Shown here piece after piece: positions 10,897 through 20,687 of a DNA stretch of 27,729 bases (positions are counted from its first letter, which is position 1; each line of letters starts with the position of its first letter). The notes beneath the pieces were generated by a model that made no database searches, was not told the origin of the DNA, and saw nothing but the letters and a program-made list of their open reading frames with translations. The translations under genes and the position numbers were made by a program. Source of the stretch: Phanerodontia chrysosporium (Eukaryota; Basidiomycota; Agaricomycetes; Polyporales; Phanerochaetaceae); the NCBI GenBank assembly GCA_001910725.1, contig MJGA01000114.1:1-27729 (forward strand). The letters run 5' to 3'.

Positions 10897-12495
10897 CTAC
10901 AGATGCTCGGAGCTCCGCTCCCGCTCATCCTCCTTCCGCAGACCGTATACAAGACCAAGAGCTACCCTAGCCGCAGCCTTCCGGCGTTCATTTTCGTCCG
11001 TCATGCCCGCGATCTCCTCTTTCATGCCCTGAAGCGCACCAAGAACCTTGGACAGATCAAACGCCCCCATCTCGAACTCGTCGTCCGTCTCGTCGAAAGA
11101 AGAAAACTCATCGTCATCAGGTGGAGGGAAGGTGGTCTGCGGCGGCGACATTACGCCGTGCAGCGACGACGGTTTTGACTGGGGCGAACGCCGTGCATGT
11201 GTTGTTGCTGGGACATCGAGCGACGCTGCGCCGAATATCCGCTTCGACGTCTCCTCAATCTCGGTGCGCGAGGGCAGATCAGGGTCGTCTTCTGTATTGA
11301 GCACGTCTTCCGCGGAAAGGTCCGAATGCGAGGCCAGCGAGCGGTAGGACGCGCCGGTGTGCATGGGCTCCTGGCGGAGCTCCTCGTACGTGTACGCCAC
11401 GTCCATCGGCGCGCCGACGAATTCCGCAAAGTCGTCCTCGAACCCGAACTCCTCCTGGCCGCCCGCGCCAGGCGTGCGGATCGTCGGTGTCGGGACGTCG
11501 CTCCAACTGCCGTCCGCATCGTCGCCGTCGCGCGCCGCCCACGCCTCCGCGTCGTCCATGACGCGCCTGCTGTGGTCCTCCTCCTCGAGCCAGCGCTCGA
11601 GCTCCTCCATCTCGCGCTGCATCCGGCTCTTGCGCTCGCCGTCCTCGGCGCTGCCGAGCGCGTCCTGCGAGATGAGCGCACGCAGCCCGTCCTCAGCTTC
11701 CTCCTCGCGGGCCCAGTCGAGCAGTTCGCGCGCGCGGCTCTTGCGCGCAGACGTCGACGCGGATTGGACGAGCGACGGCCACATGATGGTGCTCAGCGCG
11801 TCAATGACACGCGGGAGGCCGGGGATGCCTGCAAGCTTTTCTGAGTCCCCGCTTTGACAAATTATGCAGGGTCGCACGTACCTGCACTGTCCTCGTCTGA
11901 AAAACTGTTGCCGTCCTGTGTAGCCTGGCGCCCGCTGCGGTCCCCGTCGATGTACTCGAAACCGTGCGAAGACAAGAACTCGTCGAGTCCGTCTTCGTCG
12001 TCGTGCACGGCCGCCTGCGCGGGGTCGCTGAAACGTACAGCCAACGTTACTTCCGGGTCGTAGTGTCGCAGCTTTTCCGAGATCAAAGGGACATGCTCCT
12101 TGTAGGTCTACACTCCTTATTAATACCTGTGCAAGACGACTGGCAGGACGTACGCACCTCTCCACGGTTCCAAACATAGACAACCGCGGGGACCTCGCTT
12201 GCATGATAGCCCACGAACGACTTGGTTTCCCTGATCTCGAAATGCACGTCTGCGGTGTAATATTTGTTGCTGATTGTCCACGGAATGCTCGTGCTCGCGA
12301 CGTCGCTTGTGGTCGTTGTAGCTGATGGGACTGAGCGCGATGGCTCGCTAGACAGAACCTTGACACCTATAGACGTTCCGGTAGGTCAATGAGAATTGAA
12401 GTCCGTGCGCAGGACATACGTTGCACGAACTGCTGTGCCTTGTCCAGTGTAGACGAGAGGACAAGGATCCTGCACGCCGCCGAATCTGATGCCAT
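10897..12495 (-). CDS. Alpha/gamma-adaptin-binding protein p34 (AAGAB-like)
   Basis: Four exons read from right to left: 12495-12420, 12366-12158, 12107-11882 and 11828-10897. The introns are 50-53 nt and the product is 480 residues. The N-terminal Ras-like region contains SIPWTISNKYYTADVHFEI, which matches the p34 pattern PWTxxNKYYxAD. It is followed by VPAVVYVWNRGE and a segment ending in FEYIDGD and then GIPGLPRVIDALSTIMWPS. After an acidic, low-complexity middle (residues ~200-410), the C-terminal helix FDLSKVLGALQGMKEEIAGM with RKAAARVALGL matches the end of AAGAB. This family chaperones assembly of the AP-1 and AP-2 clathrin adaptors in the cytosol. The gene is convergent with Cdc37, with 190 bp between the stops. 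The protein is longer than the human one because of the acidic middle. Confidence 0.88.
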
Positions 12496-12928
12496 GGTCT
12501 TCGTGTCAATGGGTCTCAGGAACGCGCCACGTCTCAAGCTCAGGTACTAGGGCCTGCTGTTGACAGCTCAGCGGGGAAGTTGGCTGGCGAACGGTGTGAG
12601 ATGGCAGCAGTAGCGGGTAAAGTGCATGCGGCGTCCGCCGAATGAGACATTGCACCTACATCGCGCGCTTACCACCACATACTTTCAATCCTCCATCTTC
12701 TCGACTTCATTGAGCAAATCCATGCGCCTACATATTCCGAATAAGTATAGAAGGTCCAAGATGTACTGAGCCACGCAGTCAACTGTCCAGCAGACTATCC
12801 GAATCCACAGAATCTAGCGGTTCCCGACTGCCAGTGCCCATATCTTCGCTGAATAAAGACTCCGTCTCGCCTGTCGAACATCCCGCGGCAAACACTTCAA
12901 GCTGTGATTCAAAATATAAAGGTCAGCG
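12496..12928. other. Intergenic region, p34 promoter
   Basis: About 430 bp between two tandem minus-strand genes. It should hold the p34 promoter and the 3' end of the helical-protein gene. I see no further gene or repeat. Confidence 0.45.
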
Positions 12929-13607
12929 TCACCCAGCAAGATGGCATCTGTTGCCGCTGACCTCTTCTATGTCTAGTGTTCTCCGCTTACGTTCCACTCG
13001 CCTTTTGGCTATTGCCTGTGATGCGGACTGGATATCATCGAACAGCTGGGGTCCGTCAGCATCTAACTTCCGCCAACTAAGCCATGGTGGGGGCACGCAC
13101 CGGTACGATTTTGGCTATATTCTCCTCCATGTGCCGCAAATTACGCCTGTGCTCGGCGTGCAGCTCCTTCGAGTATCGTGCTCTCCGCGTCGGTTCCATG
13201 TGTTCAAGCTGCCTCAGCTGCTCGGCGGGATTCCAGCGAAGGTACCGTATGAGCTTGTCGACGTCGAACCCATACTGCTCCAGCCAGGGCTTGTTCTCCG
13301 GGCACTCCGCAAGCATGCTCTCCAGGAGCAGCGCGTGCTGTGTCGGCGTCAGCGTCTCCTGCCCGCGAAGAGCTCAGTTGGGGTTGCTCACCCTGTAGCA
13401 GAGCTGCTGCCGCTGCTCGTAGTACCTCATCCACGCTGGGAACGACACCTTGTGCTCCGCCGCCTGCTCGTCCTCATGTTCGTCTTCGTTGGCGTCCTCG
13501 ATGACTACCGCAGGGATATCTGGCGGAAGAGCAGCGTCAAGGGGTTGGCAAGTCGGGGCGCTCGAACACATACCAAGGGCATCTGCCCGTGTCCTCTCGT
13601 GGTCCAT
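12929..13607 (-). CDS. Unrecognised charged helical protein, 178 residues
   Basis: Four exons are proposed, right to left: 13607-13574, 13519-13392, 13358-13101 and 13045-12929. Introns of 54 and 55 nt have good GT-AG ends, and a third of only 33 nt (13359-13391, donor gtgagc, acceptor gggcag) removes an in-frame TGA. The join gives 178 residues: an acidic start (DANEDEHEDEQ), then FPAWMRYYEQRQQLCYR and LLESMLAECPENKPWLEQYG. A long helical stretch with evenly mixed charges follows, with RARYSKELHAEHRRNLRHME, and a basic C-terminus (AKRRVERKRR). No known domain was recognised. The composition suggests a cytosolic or nuclear coiled-coil protein. The opposite strand carries a 266-codon open frame (12834-13634). 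It is leucine-rich and looks like the mirror of this gene, so I prefer the minus model. Confidence 0.5.
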
Positions 13608-14623
13608 GGTCGTCCGGGGGCGAGCAAGCGTTAGGGGGCCTCGCGTGTGGCCCGCCCGCACGTTGTTTTATGTGCCCCGTCCGGACGACCATCTATCACA
13701 TTCGCACGTTCTGGCCGTTCATTTTCGAAGACGGGTGTAGCGGAGGCATGGATGCCGTCATGGCATCCGCGATCTTGCGCAACGTGTTTCCTGTTCAGTG
13801 CCTTGTATTGCCCCTGACGGCGACCGGTGGTTTTCCAGGACGAGCCCGTACACGCCGCTGCCGAGACAGGTGCCCCACAGGGAACAATGTGCTCTCCAAG
13901 ACATTTACTGTTCCTCCGCCTCCTGAGAGCGAAAATCTTTATGTCATAGGCGAGGCGACGCGTAAATCTCATCTCCCGCTCCATTGGACACGCCTAAAAA
14001 GAGGATTTACATGCTCAGCGCGAACTGGCATGGAAGGGTTTTCTCGAGTGTATTTGACGTCGTCTATGTGGGCGTCCCGGGAAGAAGTGCTGTGGTGGCG
14101 GTCGCCCATCTACCCCCATCGAGTCTAGTCGACGGAGGACGGGAGATGGGAGGTTCGCGAAAGTTGGATGTCGTACTTCCGACAACGCGGAAGTTCAAGG
14201 CGCTATTCCGTACCAGTGTGTCGACTGCTATACATTTTCTCCGTGAGCCTGCCTGCGTCATGCTCTGAACTGTTTCCATCTGATACCACCAAGACCGGGC
14301 AATACAAGCTGGGAGAATCTCAGCGTAGTCTTGCAGCGTGGCTTTCATAGGGCAACGGCCGTTGGCTAGGGTACATGCATGGACCATGCTTTGCTCTCAC
14401 GAACGTGCCATGCTCGCGCGGTGTACGGAAGGTCATGCAATACAGAATGTATATGTAGTATATGTGATGCAGTACACGGGTATTGTGCCCTCGAGGTCAA
14501 GGAGCATGGACGGTTCCAATCCGAGTCAGGGCGAGCCAATCCATCGCGGATAATCCACACCCTTGACGCCATCGCCCAGGGATGAGCAGCGTGAGCAGCA
14601 TCCCCAGGCACGAAGGCATGATG
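13608..14623. other. Intergenic region, no supported gene
   Basis: About 1 kb. A plus-strand open frame of 179 codons (13589-14128) crosses it but has no recognisable domain, and its left end overlaps the first exon of the minus-strand gene. No repeat or RNA gene was recognised. Confidence 0.4.
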
Positions 14624-14928
14624 TCATGCCCGCCGGCTACCAGTTGGTGCGTCGGGTGCAGAGGGTTGTGTGCTCATTTCTTCTTCCACCTGAGCGGCGG
14701 ACAAGTGTACAGACCTGAATTAGCTGGTTGTTAAAGCGAGAAACAGAGGCACTGACCTGCTGACTGAGTCTTGTCTTGTACCTTGCGACCTCACCCGATT
14801 TTTCTTTGGGAAGAGAGGGGGCATCTCGGGAGAACTAGAAGTATATAAGAATAACGGCATGGTGGGGTGTGACGGTGATTCCTTACCGACGAACTTCGCA
14901 GGCGGGTTTCATACGAGTTCACGCACAT
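14624..14928 (-). CDS. Candidate small protein, 61 residues, three exons
   Basis: Proposed exons, right to left: 14928-14887 (14 codons), 14834-14757 (26 codons) and 14689-14624 (21 codons plus stop). Intron 1 (52 nt) has a gtaagg donor and an acttctag acceptor. Intron 2 (67 nt) has gtcagt and gctcag. All junctions are phase 0 and the intron-spanning reads otherwise hit stops. The product begins MCVNSYETRLRSSS, has a basic middle (PKEKSGEVARYKTRLSQQ) and ends EEEMSTQPSAPDAPTGSRRA. It has no signal peptide, no membrane segment and no C-terminal CaaX box, so it is not a mating pheromone precursor. A TATAAAG element lies about 80 bp upstream, after which the leader is CT-rich. Function is unknown. 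An alternative start upstream at ATG GAC GAC is in another frame. Confidence 0.4.
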
Positions 14929-15005
14929 TTCTTTGACTACTTGTGGTGGTGGACTGGAGAGGTTTGTTAAGAGAAAAGTGGTCGTCCATCGGTTCTGCGC
15001 CTGCG

Positions 15006-15015
15006 CCTTTATAGC
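15006..15015 (-). promoter_or_regulatory. TATA box of the 61-residue gene
   Basis: On the minus strand the sequence reads GCTATAAAGG. It lies about 80 bp before the proposed ATG at 14928. It is followed by a pyrimidine- and A-rich stretch without splice signals, as expected for a short 5' UTR. Confidence 0.4.
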
Positions 15016-16405
15016 TCCTGCACGGCCTGCAAATCTGCGCAGCGAATGACGAGGGCCTAGGCTACATTTGCACTCGAAGAGCACGGCACGCGGTCCACGG
15101 ACCTAGCACGTCTACTGCAGTGCGCCACTTCCGTGTGACGCTCCGCCTGCATACGGCATACCGTTGGTCCTCGTTGCATATCTGAGTGGAGACGTAGCCC
15201 CTGACTGGGGCAACGCGGGATCAGCGGCGTCGCGACGCTCAGCGCAGATCTGAAAGGACGCGGGTTGTATAGAATATTGCGCGGTTCATTGTCTTTTGAG
15301 CAAGGCATGCGGAAAGCTGCAGGCAGCGGACGAGGACGAAGAGAGCGGATGACCGTCGCATGATTGGGGGTTGCCTAGAATGGCATGGTGCGCATCATCC
15401 GGCATACGCCGGGCGAACTAGCGCTTGCGTTTCCCCCGGTCACTTTGCCCACCCCAGTGAGCACGCCACATGAGTTTACTGGTGAGCTAGCCCAGCACAA
15501 TAAGTCAGTTGTCTTCAAATTTCTATATACAACTGCGATGTTGACTGCAGGCCGGCAATAGATCCGATGAAATAGTGACTTAGGGACTGGTCAATTTCAA
15601 CCCAGGGCGCTGACTGCAGACGATTCGGAAAGCCCTCGAGGCAAGAAGTGCACGCTGAGGAAGATGGTGCAGTCCGTCTCTCGCGGGTAGCTACAGACGG
15701 CATTACGTAGTGAGTGAAGCTCCGGCTCTCTCCTCTGTGATCGAGATTTCCCAAGATCTTCTACCTTGCATCAGACGTGTTTTCTATGTCCTGCTTCCCT
15801 TGGCTCCTGGATGACATAGCATCATCGCAGCAACCGTATTCACCTCTTTATCTGGCTAGGAAAGGCGAGAGGCGATGCACGCCAACGTGACAGCGTCCCT
15901 TGTTCGTCGCCCTGTTCGTACTGCCAATCCTTGTCACAAGCTACTGGCGATGCACCAAGCGGGCGAGAATCTGGCGAACACCGGCTCGCACCGGTGCACC
16001 GGTGTTTACGAGGGTCGACTATCTCGTAAGGCGCTTTGCACTTTGGGAACTGCTTGTTCGTCTCGCGCAATCTGTCCTGACTTGTCCCTGGTCTCTACCG
16101 CCACGTCTCGCCCGCGCTTCGGCGGCTCTCCTCGTCGCCCGTCGCTGACAATGAGGAAGACACCGACGAGCAATGTGGTTATGCGCCACTCCGCCTATCA
16201 GATCTAGCGGCGTGGCATCGAGGCCGTCTCCTGGTTACCTTCAACCCAATACTCCCTCGACCATGTCGTCGGTCCAAGAGAGTTGCATTGTACCCCGCCG
16301 GTGTTTGGACACAACTAGGAAGAGCCTTCCCACTCCTGCGACTTATAGCAATGCTTCTGGGTAGTCGGCTTTCCAACCCCGCCTTCTCCGCGCTCAGTCG
16401 GGTCA
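15016..16405. other. Intergenic region with one strong palindrome
   Basis: About 1.4 kb between the 61-residue gene and the first F-box gene. Open frames are short and overlapping, with no supported gene. A perfect 16-bp palindrome lies at 15989-16004. The F-box promoter should lie in the right part. Confidence 0.4.
15989..16004. repeat. Perfect 16-bp palindrome
   Basis: The sequence CACCGGTGCACCGGTG equals its own reverse complement over all 16 bases. It is also a tandem repeat of CACCGGTG. It lies about 400 bp before the F-box gene at 16406. It could be a binding site for a dimeric regulator, but a chance origin in GC-rich DNA cannot be excluded. Confidence 0.6.
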
Positions 16406-17700
16406 ATGTCCGAGTCCGACGCTGGGTATTCACGGCCGCGAGGAATAGCTCGAATCCCGCAAGAGCTTTGCGAACAAGTTATCGACTACGTCGCCGGATA
16501 CTACGACCTCAACGACAGCATTCGGACCCTTCTCGCCTGCTCGCTGACTTGTCATCGTTGGGTTCATAGAGCTCGCCGTCACCTGTACCATTTTGCAGCC
16601 GTTGCGAAGACAAAGGATCAGTTTTCATCCTTACTGCAGCGGGCGGATACCCAGCCCGGCTTCCTCGAGATACGAGTTCTAGACGTCGGGTACGACCTGG
16701 ACCCCGCTCAAGCGCCGGCGCAGACATGGATGTGCACCGTGCCCGAACCGCTCACCCGCCGCTTTCCCCACATCCGCCGCCTCCGCCTCGCGTGCATCCC
16801 GCCAGTGGTGCACCGCAGCTTCTACGTCTCGCTATCTCACTTTCCCTCGCTCACAGGTCTCCTGCTGTATGGCTGCCGCTTCGTGAAATTCCAGGACTTC
16901 GCACGGCTCATTCTCAGCTTCCGCACGCTCAAACAACTCTACCTCTCGAAGCTGGAATGGGCAGCTGAGGTCAAAGCCGGCTCGCACTCACTGGCATGCA
17001 GAGGCATGAAGCGCATGACCCAGCTCCGCCTGGAACACCTCAACATGACGATCAGCGAGCCTCATGTCATGGTGGATATCATCAATTGGCTTTTGTGCAC
17101 CGTTACTGGTTCAAGCTTGCGCACCGTCTCCATTGACTTTCCCGCCATCGAATCCCGCGCCATCTTCCCGACCGCCGTCGCCCGCCTCGTCAGCAAGTGC
17201 GCTCCCACCCTTGAAAACTTGAGGCTGCGGTTCGATAGTGTCAAGGATGGTAGAGACTGTGAAGGGCTACTCCGTAAGCCGTTTGCCTAGTCGACGGGTG
17301 TTCATCCTTTCTCACACGCCTTCTAGGTGCGCTCGACCTGAGCGAATGCACGCAACTCCGGTCGCTGTCTACCCGGGCGCTGCCGCCCGATGAAGCCTGC
17401 ATCGACGCACTCGTAAGCATCATTAAGACGCTACCGAGCAAGACGAGCATGCTCGAGGACGTGCTGCTGTGGAATCATGGCAGGCAGTATTTCCTAGGAT
17501 TCCCGTGGAGCGCCCTCGACGAGACGCTCAGCGACAGCAGCAAGTATCCACGGTTCAGAAAGCTCTCCGTGACTGTCGACCCCGTCGAAGACGCCGTTAG
17601 GTTGGCGCCACAGCTGTGCATGCAGGGGAAGGTGGCTCTCCATGAGACAGATAGCGATCATGGGTATGTGGTCAGTTACGCATTCCCGTCAAGTCATTGA
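16406..17700 (+). CDS. F-box-like protein with LRR-like body
   Basis: Two exons, 16406-17273 and 17327-17700, separated by a 53-nt intron, giving 413 residues. Residues ~15-60 (RIPQELCEQVIDYV, then TLLACSLTCHRWVHRARRHLY) form the F-box helix pattern common in Agaricomycetes. In these proteins a Leu/Pro start is followed by the signature S-L-x-C-x-x-W and then an R-x-x-L-[YF] element. The remainder shows spaced leucine segments such as FPHIRRLRLACI, FPSLTGLLLYGC and LKQLYLSKLEW, typical of the degenerate leucine-rich repeats behind such F-boxes. F-box proteins bind Skp1 and present substrates to SCF ubiquitin ligases. The family is greatly expanded in mushrooms and substrates are unknown. Reading through the intron would end after RKPFA. 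The spliced frame continues with ALDLSECTQLRSLS. Confidence 0.82.
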
Positions 17701-18056
17701 AGCTCAAGCTCATTCTTAGCGAACAATTTAGGTTCTGGTGAAATCGTTATGCTGTTACAATACCTGCGATGCCGATGGGAGTTGTTACGGAATTTAAGGG
17801 CAATCCGACTATGTATTTTATTGATGAATATCGAGGACACTTGCTATACGAATTATCCAACGATAATGCAGCCCAGAAACGTATCCGTCGAGGTGAGTCC
17901 CAGATACTCGATATCGGTTGCTGAACGCTGTCACGTCCCATAGGAATGATCGCGTCATGTTCGACCATAGATGTTGCGGGTAGGATGCACCGACTCTGGC
18001 GGCGGCCGCTACCATGCCCTCGCGCTGCCATTAGGACTCGGTATGCATGGACCCCT
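17701..18056. other. Intergenic region, 3'-3' junction
   Basis: About 360 bp between the ends of the plus-strand F-box gene and the minus-strand secreted-peptide gene. A minus-strand open frame (17747-18079) overlaps the end of that peptide gene but has no recognisable content. It could represent further 3' exons, which I cannot support. Confidence 0.35.
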
Positions 18057-18259
18057 CTAGCAGCAGCATCTAGCCTCAATCATGGACCCGTCGGGCAGGG
18101 TGCTGCGCATCAGTGAGTCGAGGGTTTATGGCTGTGAACGATCGCGTACACTGACCGCTTGCAAGGAGAGATCACGCCGTCGATAGACGTAGGGTGGGCG
18201 GTAACGCCATAGCTGACGATGAGGAGAGCGACAGTGGCGGCGAGAGATTTGATCTGCAT
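18057..18259 (-). CDS. Candidate small secreted peptide precursor, 49 residues
   Basis: Two exons, 18259-18156 and 18102-18057, joined across a 53-nt intron (gtcagt donor, a ctgat branch-like motif just before the gcgcag acceptor). The product starts MQIKSLAATVALLIVSYGVT and then AHPTS. This is a textbook signal peptide: a short basic n-region, a 15-residue hydrophobic core and an Ala-His cleavage site near residues 21-22. The mature part would be only ~28 residues, with ISPCKR (a Lys-Arg pair, the kind of site cut by Kex2) followed by TLPDGSMIEARCCC and the stop. A TATAAAAG box lies upstream. It could be a small secreted peptide or the 5' part of a longer gene whose later exons I could not link. 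The reading frame evidence is short, hence the moderate score. Confidence 0.45.
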
Positions 18260-18394
18260 GTTAAACGCTGACTAGCGGTATCGACGTGGTCATGATAAAG
18301 AGAATGCATGTCAGGATGGGTCTGAAGCCTCTCACCTCGTAAAATGTGCGTAGCAGCTACTGTGGCGCACTGATATTCTGCGACGGTTGCCATG

Positions 18395-18402
18395 CTTTTA
18401 TA
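18395..18402 (-). promoter_or_regulatory. TATA box of the small secreted peptide gene
   Basis: TATAAAAG on the minus strand, about 136 bp before the ATG at 18259. An upstream ATG immediately follows the box but would lie before a typical start site, so it is probably not transcribed. Confidence 0.4.
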
Positions 18403-18819
18403 GACGTGTGAGCGAACGCCCTCCGTCACCTGCGGGTCTGACGGCCGAGAAGTTCAGGGTCTCCAACAGCGAAGACAAGAGAACAAGCTCGTTATTCGTC
18501 TACCAACGTCCGAGTCGGGGCTGATTTCCCTTTTTTTCTTCCAGTGGAGGTGGGAGCTACGGCACGTCGCCACATGCTAGCTCCCGCAAGTGACAGACGT
18601 TGCATCCGATCTCGGGATATTGGTATAATGAAGACGAGTTAAACGTTACCGACTCCAGCTCTATTTTGATGCGCAGCCTCACCGTGCTCCGCCACCATTA
18701 TCAGGTATGTCTCTAGCACAATGCCATTCGGAAGTTGAAGGGCACAAGAGGAGCTACGTCAGTCGTTAGATCACTCTAATACTACAAATACATTCTATGC
18801 ACGGACTACTGTCACGCCA
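18403..18819. other. Intergenic region, no gene recognised
   Basis: About 420 bp between the peptide gene's promoter and the 3' end of the second F-box gene. A T-rich run (near 18530-18540) and AT-rich DNA are present, but no gene. Confidence 0.4.
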
Positions 18820-20687
18820 CTACCAAGTTCTACACTCATTATTCCCCGTCTCGCAAATAACTGGAGCACTCGAGAGGAATTCATCGATAGCGACGAGGCC
18901 GTTCCCAATATCCACTCTTGACGGCCCGAGACCTCTCCGTCTCCGCTCCGCCAAAGCATCACGTAAAGCTAGTTCTGCCACGATATATTGGTCTCGGTCG
19001 GTGAAGATTTCCGAAGTGGCCCTGCTAGGTAAGATGGCGAATGTTTCGAGCTGCTCGAAAGAAGGGATGGGATCCGCGTCGGTCCGAGGCACAATAGGGC
19101 TTTCTCTACAGTAGGGAGAACCGAAGGGGCATCCTCCATCCCGAGATGAAGTAGGTGGCGTCCTACGCGGGACTCTGCCAGGTGCGTCCATGTTCTCAGG
19201 TCGTCGAACAGTGGATGCTGGTTTGGGTCATACAATATCTCCAAGTCGACCGGCATGACAAGTAGGCTCTGAAGTCCAAAGAACAGCTCTGAGTCGAAGA
19301 CATCACGAAGTAGCTCCTCGCCGTGTTCGCTGGCCATTTGACCGTATCCTGGTACGAAGGCGATCACCAAAGATCCCTCCTTTTCGGGTCGTGTACGTGA
19401 ATAATCGTCGTAGAATGTTACCTTGCACAGAGGTGTGATCGGCGTTTCCGCATCTTCATCCTCACCCATCTCCATAGCGAACACTGCAGTGCGATAGAGG
19501 GGCTGCTGGATAGTTGAGTTATACTGGGGGTTGTTCAAGATGCGTGACATGCGTCCGGCCAAGCAACTAGTGACGAACCGCACCCGCAGCTGGACGTGGG
19601 AGTTGAGTTCTGGATCTGGCGAGTAGTCCATTTCACCAGGTGTGATGGATATGCGTGTGCGTGGAGGGGAGTCAATATGAAAGAGGAGGAGAGCAGCGCC
19701 TGCTGGACAACCGAAGGGCTGGGAAAACAACGCCTGCTTCAGCTTTGGTAAAGAGACTACGGGCTCGGAGAGGTGTGCACCATCACGAATAGCTGAGAGT
19801 TGCAGTGGCCGGATGGCATTGTTCAATTCCAGATGTTCCAGGTGTGGTATGTCTCGAAGGATACGAAGCCAATCCTTCACCGACGGCAATTGATAGTGCA
19901 TCCTAGCGACGTGTAGATGTGTTAAGGAAGGGCGTACGAAAGACTGCAAAAGTCGCCAAGGAAGGTTATCACTGAATATCCGCCGAATGCGAGGCATCGG
20001 AGCGTCGGACAGTGGTGGGAAATGGAATGGGTTGGAACTCGCGGCTTGCCTTCCATCATTGTCCACAGTGAGGTCGTCCAACATGTAGTCCCGCGGCAAG
20101 ATGTCAGATCCATAGGTGTTCCGGTATAGAACGCCGAGAGACTCGAGCAGCGGCAAGCCCAACGCCTGGTGGGAGCGTGCACGGCATATGAGCTTCGGAG
20201 TAATCAAGAATCCACGCAGATTCTTCAGTCTATGGGCGTAGTCAGAGAATAGAGCCTCAGTGACGGTGGCGTCGCTAGAGTCCCATTTGTATTCGTTGGC
20301 TTCGATAGTCAGCTCACATTCGCCCGCCCTCGCGATGAAGGTCTGCCCTCGTAGTGTCGCCCTTCCGACAATGATGCGTGTCCAAAGGACAGGGTAGTCC
20401 AAGGCTGCCTGGCGCCACCTCTTGCAAACATGGGTGATATAAAGCCATCGATGCGGACGATCAGTGTGCGAACGGTATTCCGCGGTGCCATAGAGATCGT
20501 GATCGTCGACGACGAGCTTGAAGATGCGCACTAGGATGTCATCTGGCATCCAAAGCACAGGGCACCGGGTGTTCTTAAATTCCTTTAAGGCGAGAAGATA
20601 ATGCTCCACGGACTCGATGGCGAGGTCGATATCGCGAGCACTTCGTAGGAAGGTGGAGAAGTCGTCACGGAGTATGAGGGATCCCAT
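18820..20687 (-). CDS. F-box-like protein, C-terminus in a second frame
   Basis: From the ATG at 20687 one frame gives an F-box near residues 38-101 (WMPDDILVRIFKLVVDD, then ITHVCKRWRQAALDYPVLW). An LRR-like body follows, with LTHLHVARM and HLEHLELNNA. That frame continues to 18969, but after about residue 526 it loses F-box-family character. The neighbouring frame instead carries PIPSFEQLETFAILPS, DQYIVAELALRDALAE and SRVDIGNGLVAIDEFLSS down to a stop at 18820, a typical C-terminus. Two explanations fit. One is a 59-nt intron at 19051-19109 (gtagag to gagcag), giving 602 residues. The other is one missing base near 19058-19075, which would keep FEQLETF contiguous with the upstream part. The role would be SCF substrate recognition. 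It lies ~3 kb from the first F-box gene, on the other strand. Confidence 0.75.

Noticed and set aside
11197..11857. Long plus-strand open frames (166-215 codons) opposite the p34 gene
   Set aside because: These are antisense of the acidic Ser/Glu-rich middle of the p34 protein. The minus strand has conserved family motifs and coherent introns.
13589..14128. Plus-strand open frame of 179 codons
   Set aside because: No domain, signal peptide or splice context. It overlaps the first exon of the minus-strand helical gene, and a second Met changes nothing recognisable.
14624..14928. Possible mating pheromone precursor, because of the small size
   Set aside because: The C-terminus (GSRRA) lacks a CaaX prenylation motif, and there is no pheromone-receptor gene in the window.
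15900..16148. Plus-strand frame starting with a hydrophobic run (VALFVLPILV), possible membrane protein
   Set aside because: The hydrophobic stretch is short and the remainder is Arg/Leu-rich without family resemblance. Two overlapping frames are equally open.
18969..19130. Programmed -1 frameshift as explanation for the F-box C-terminus
   Set aside because: No slippery heptamer or downstream structure is evident. An intron or a missing base is a simpler explanation.
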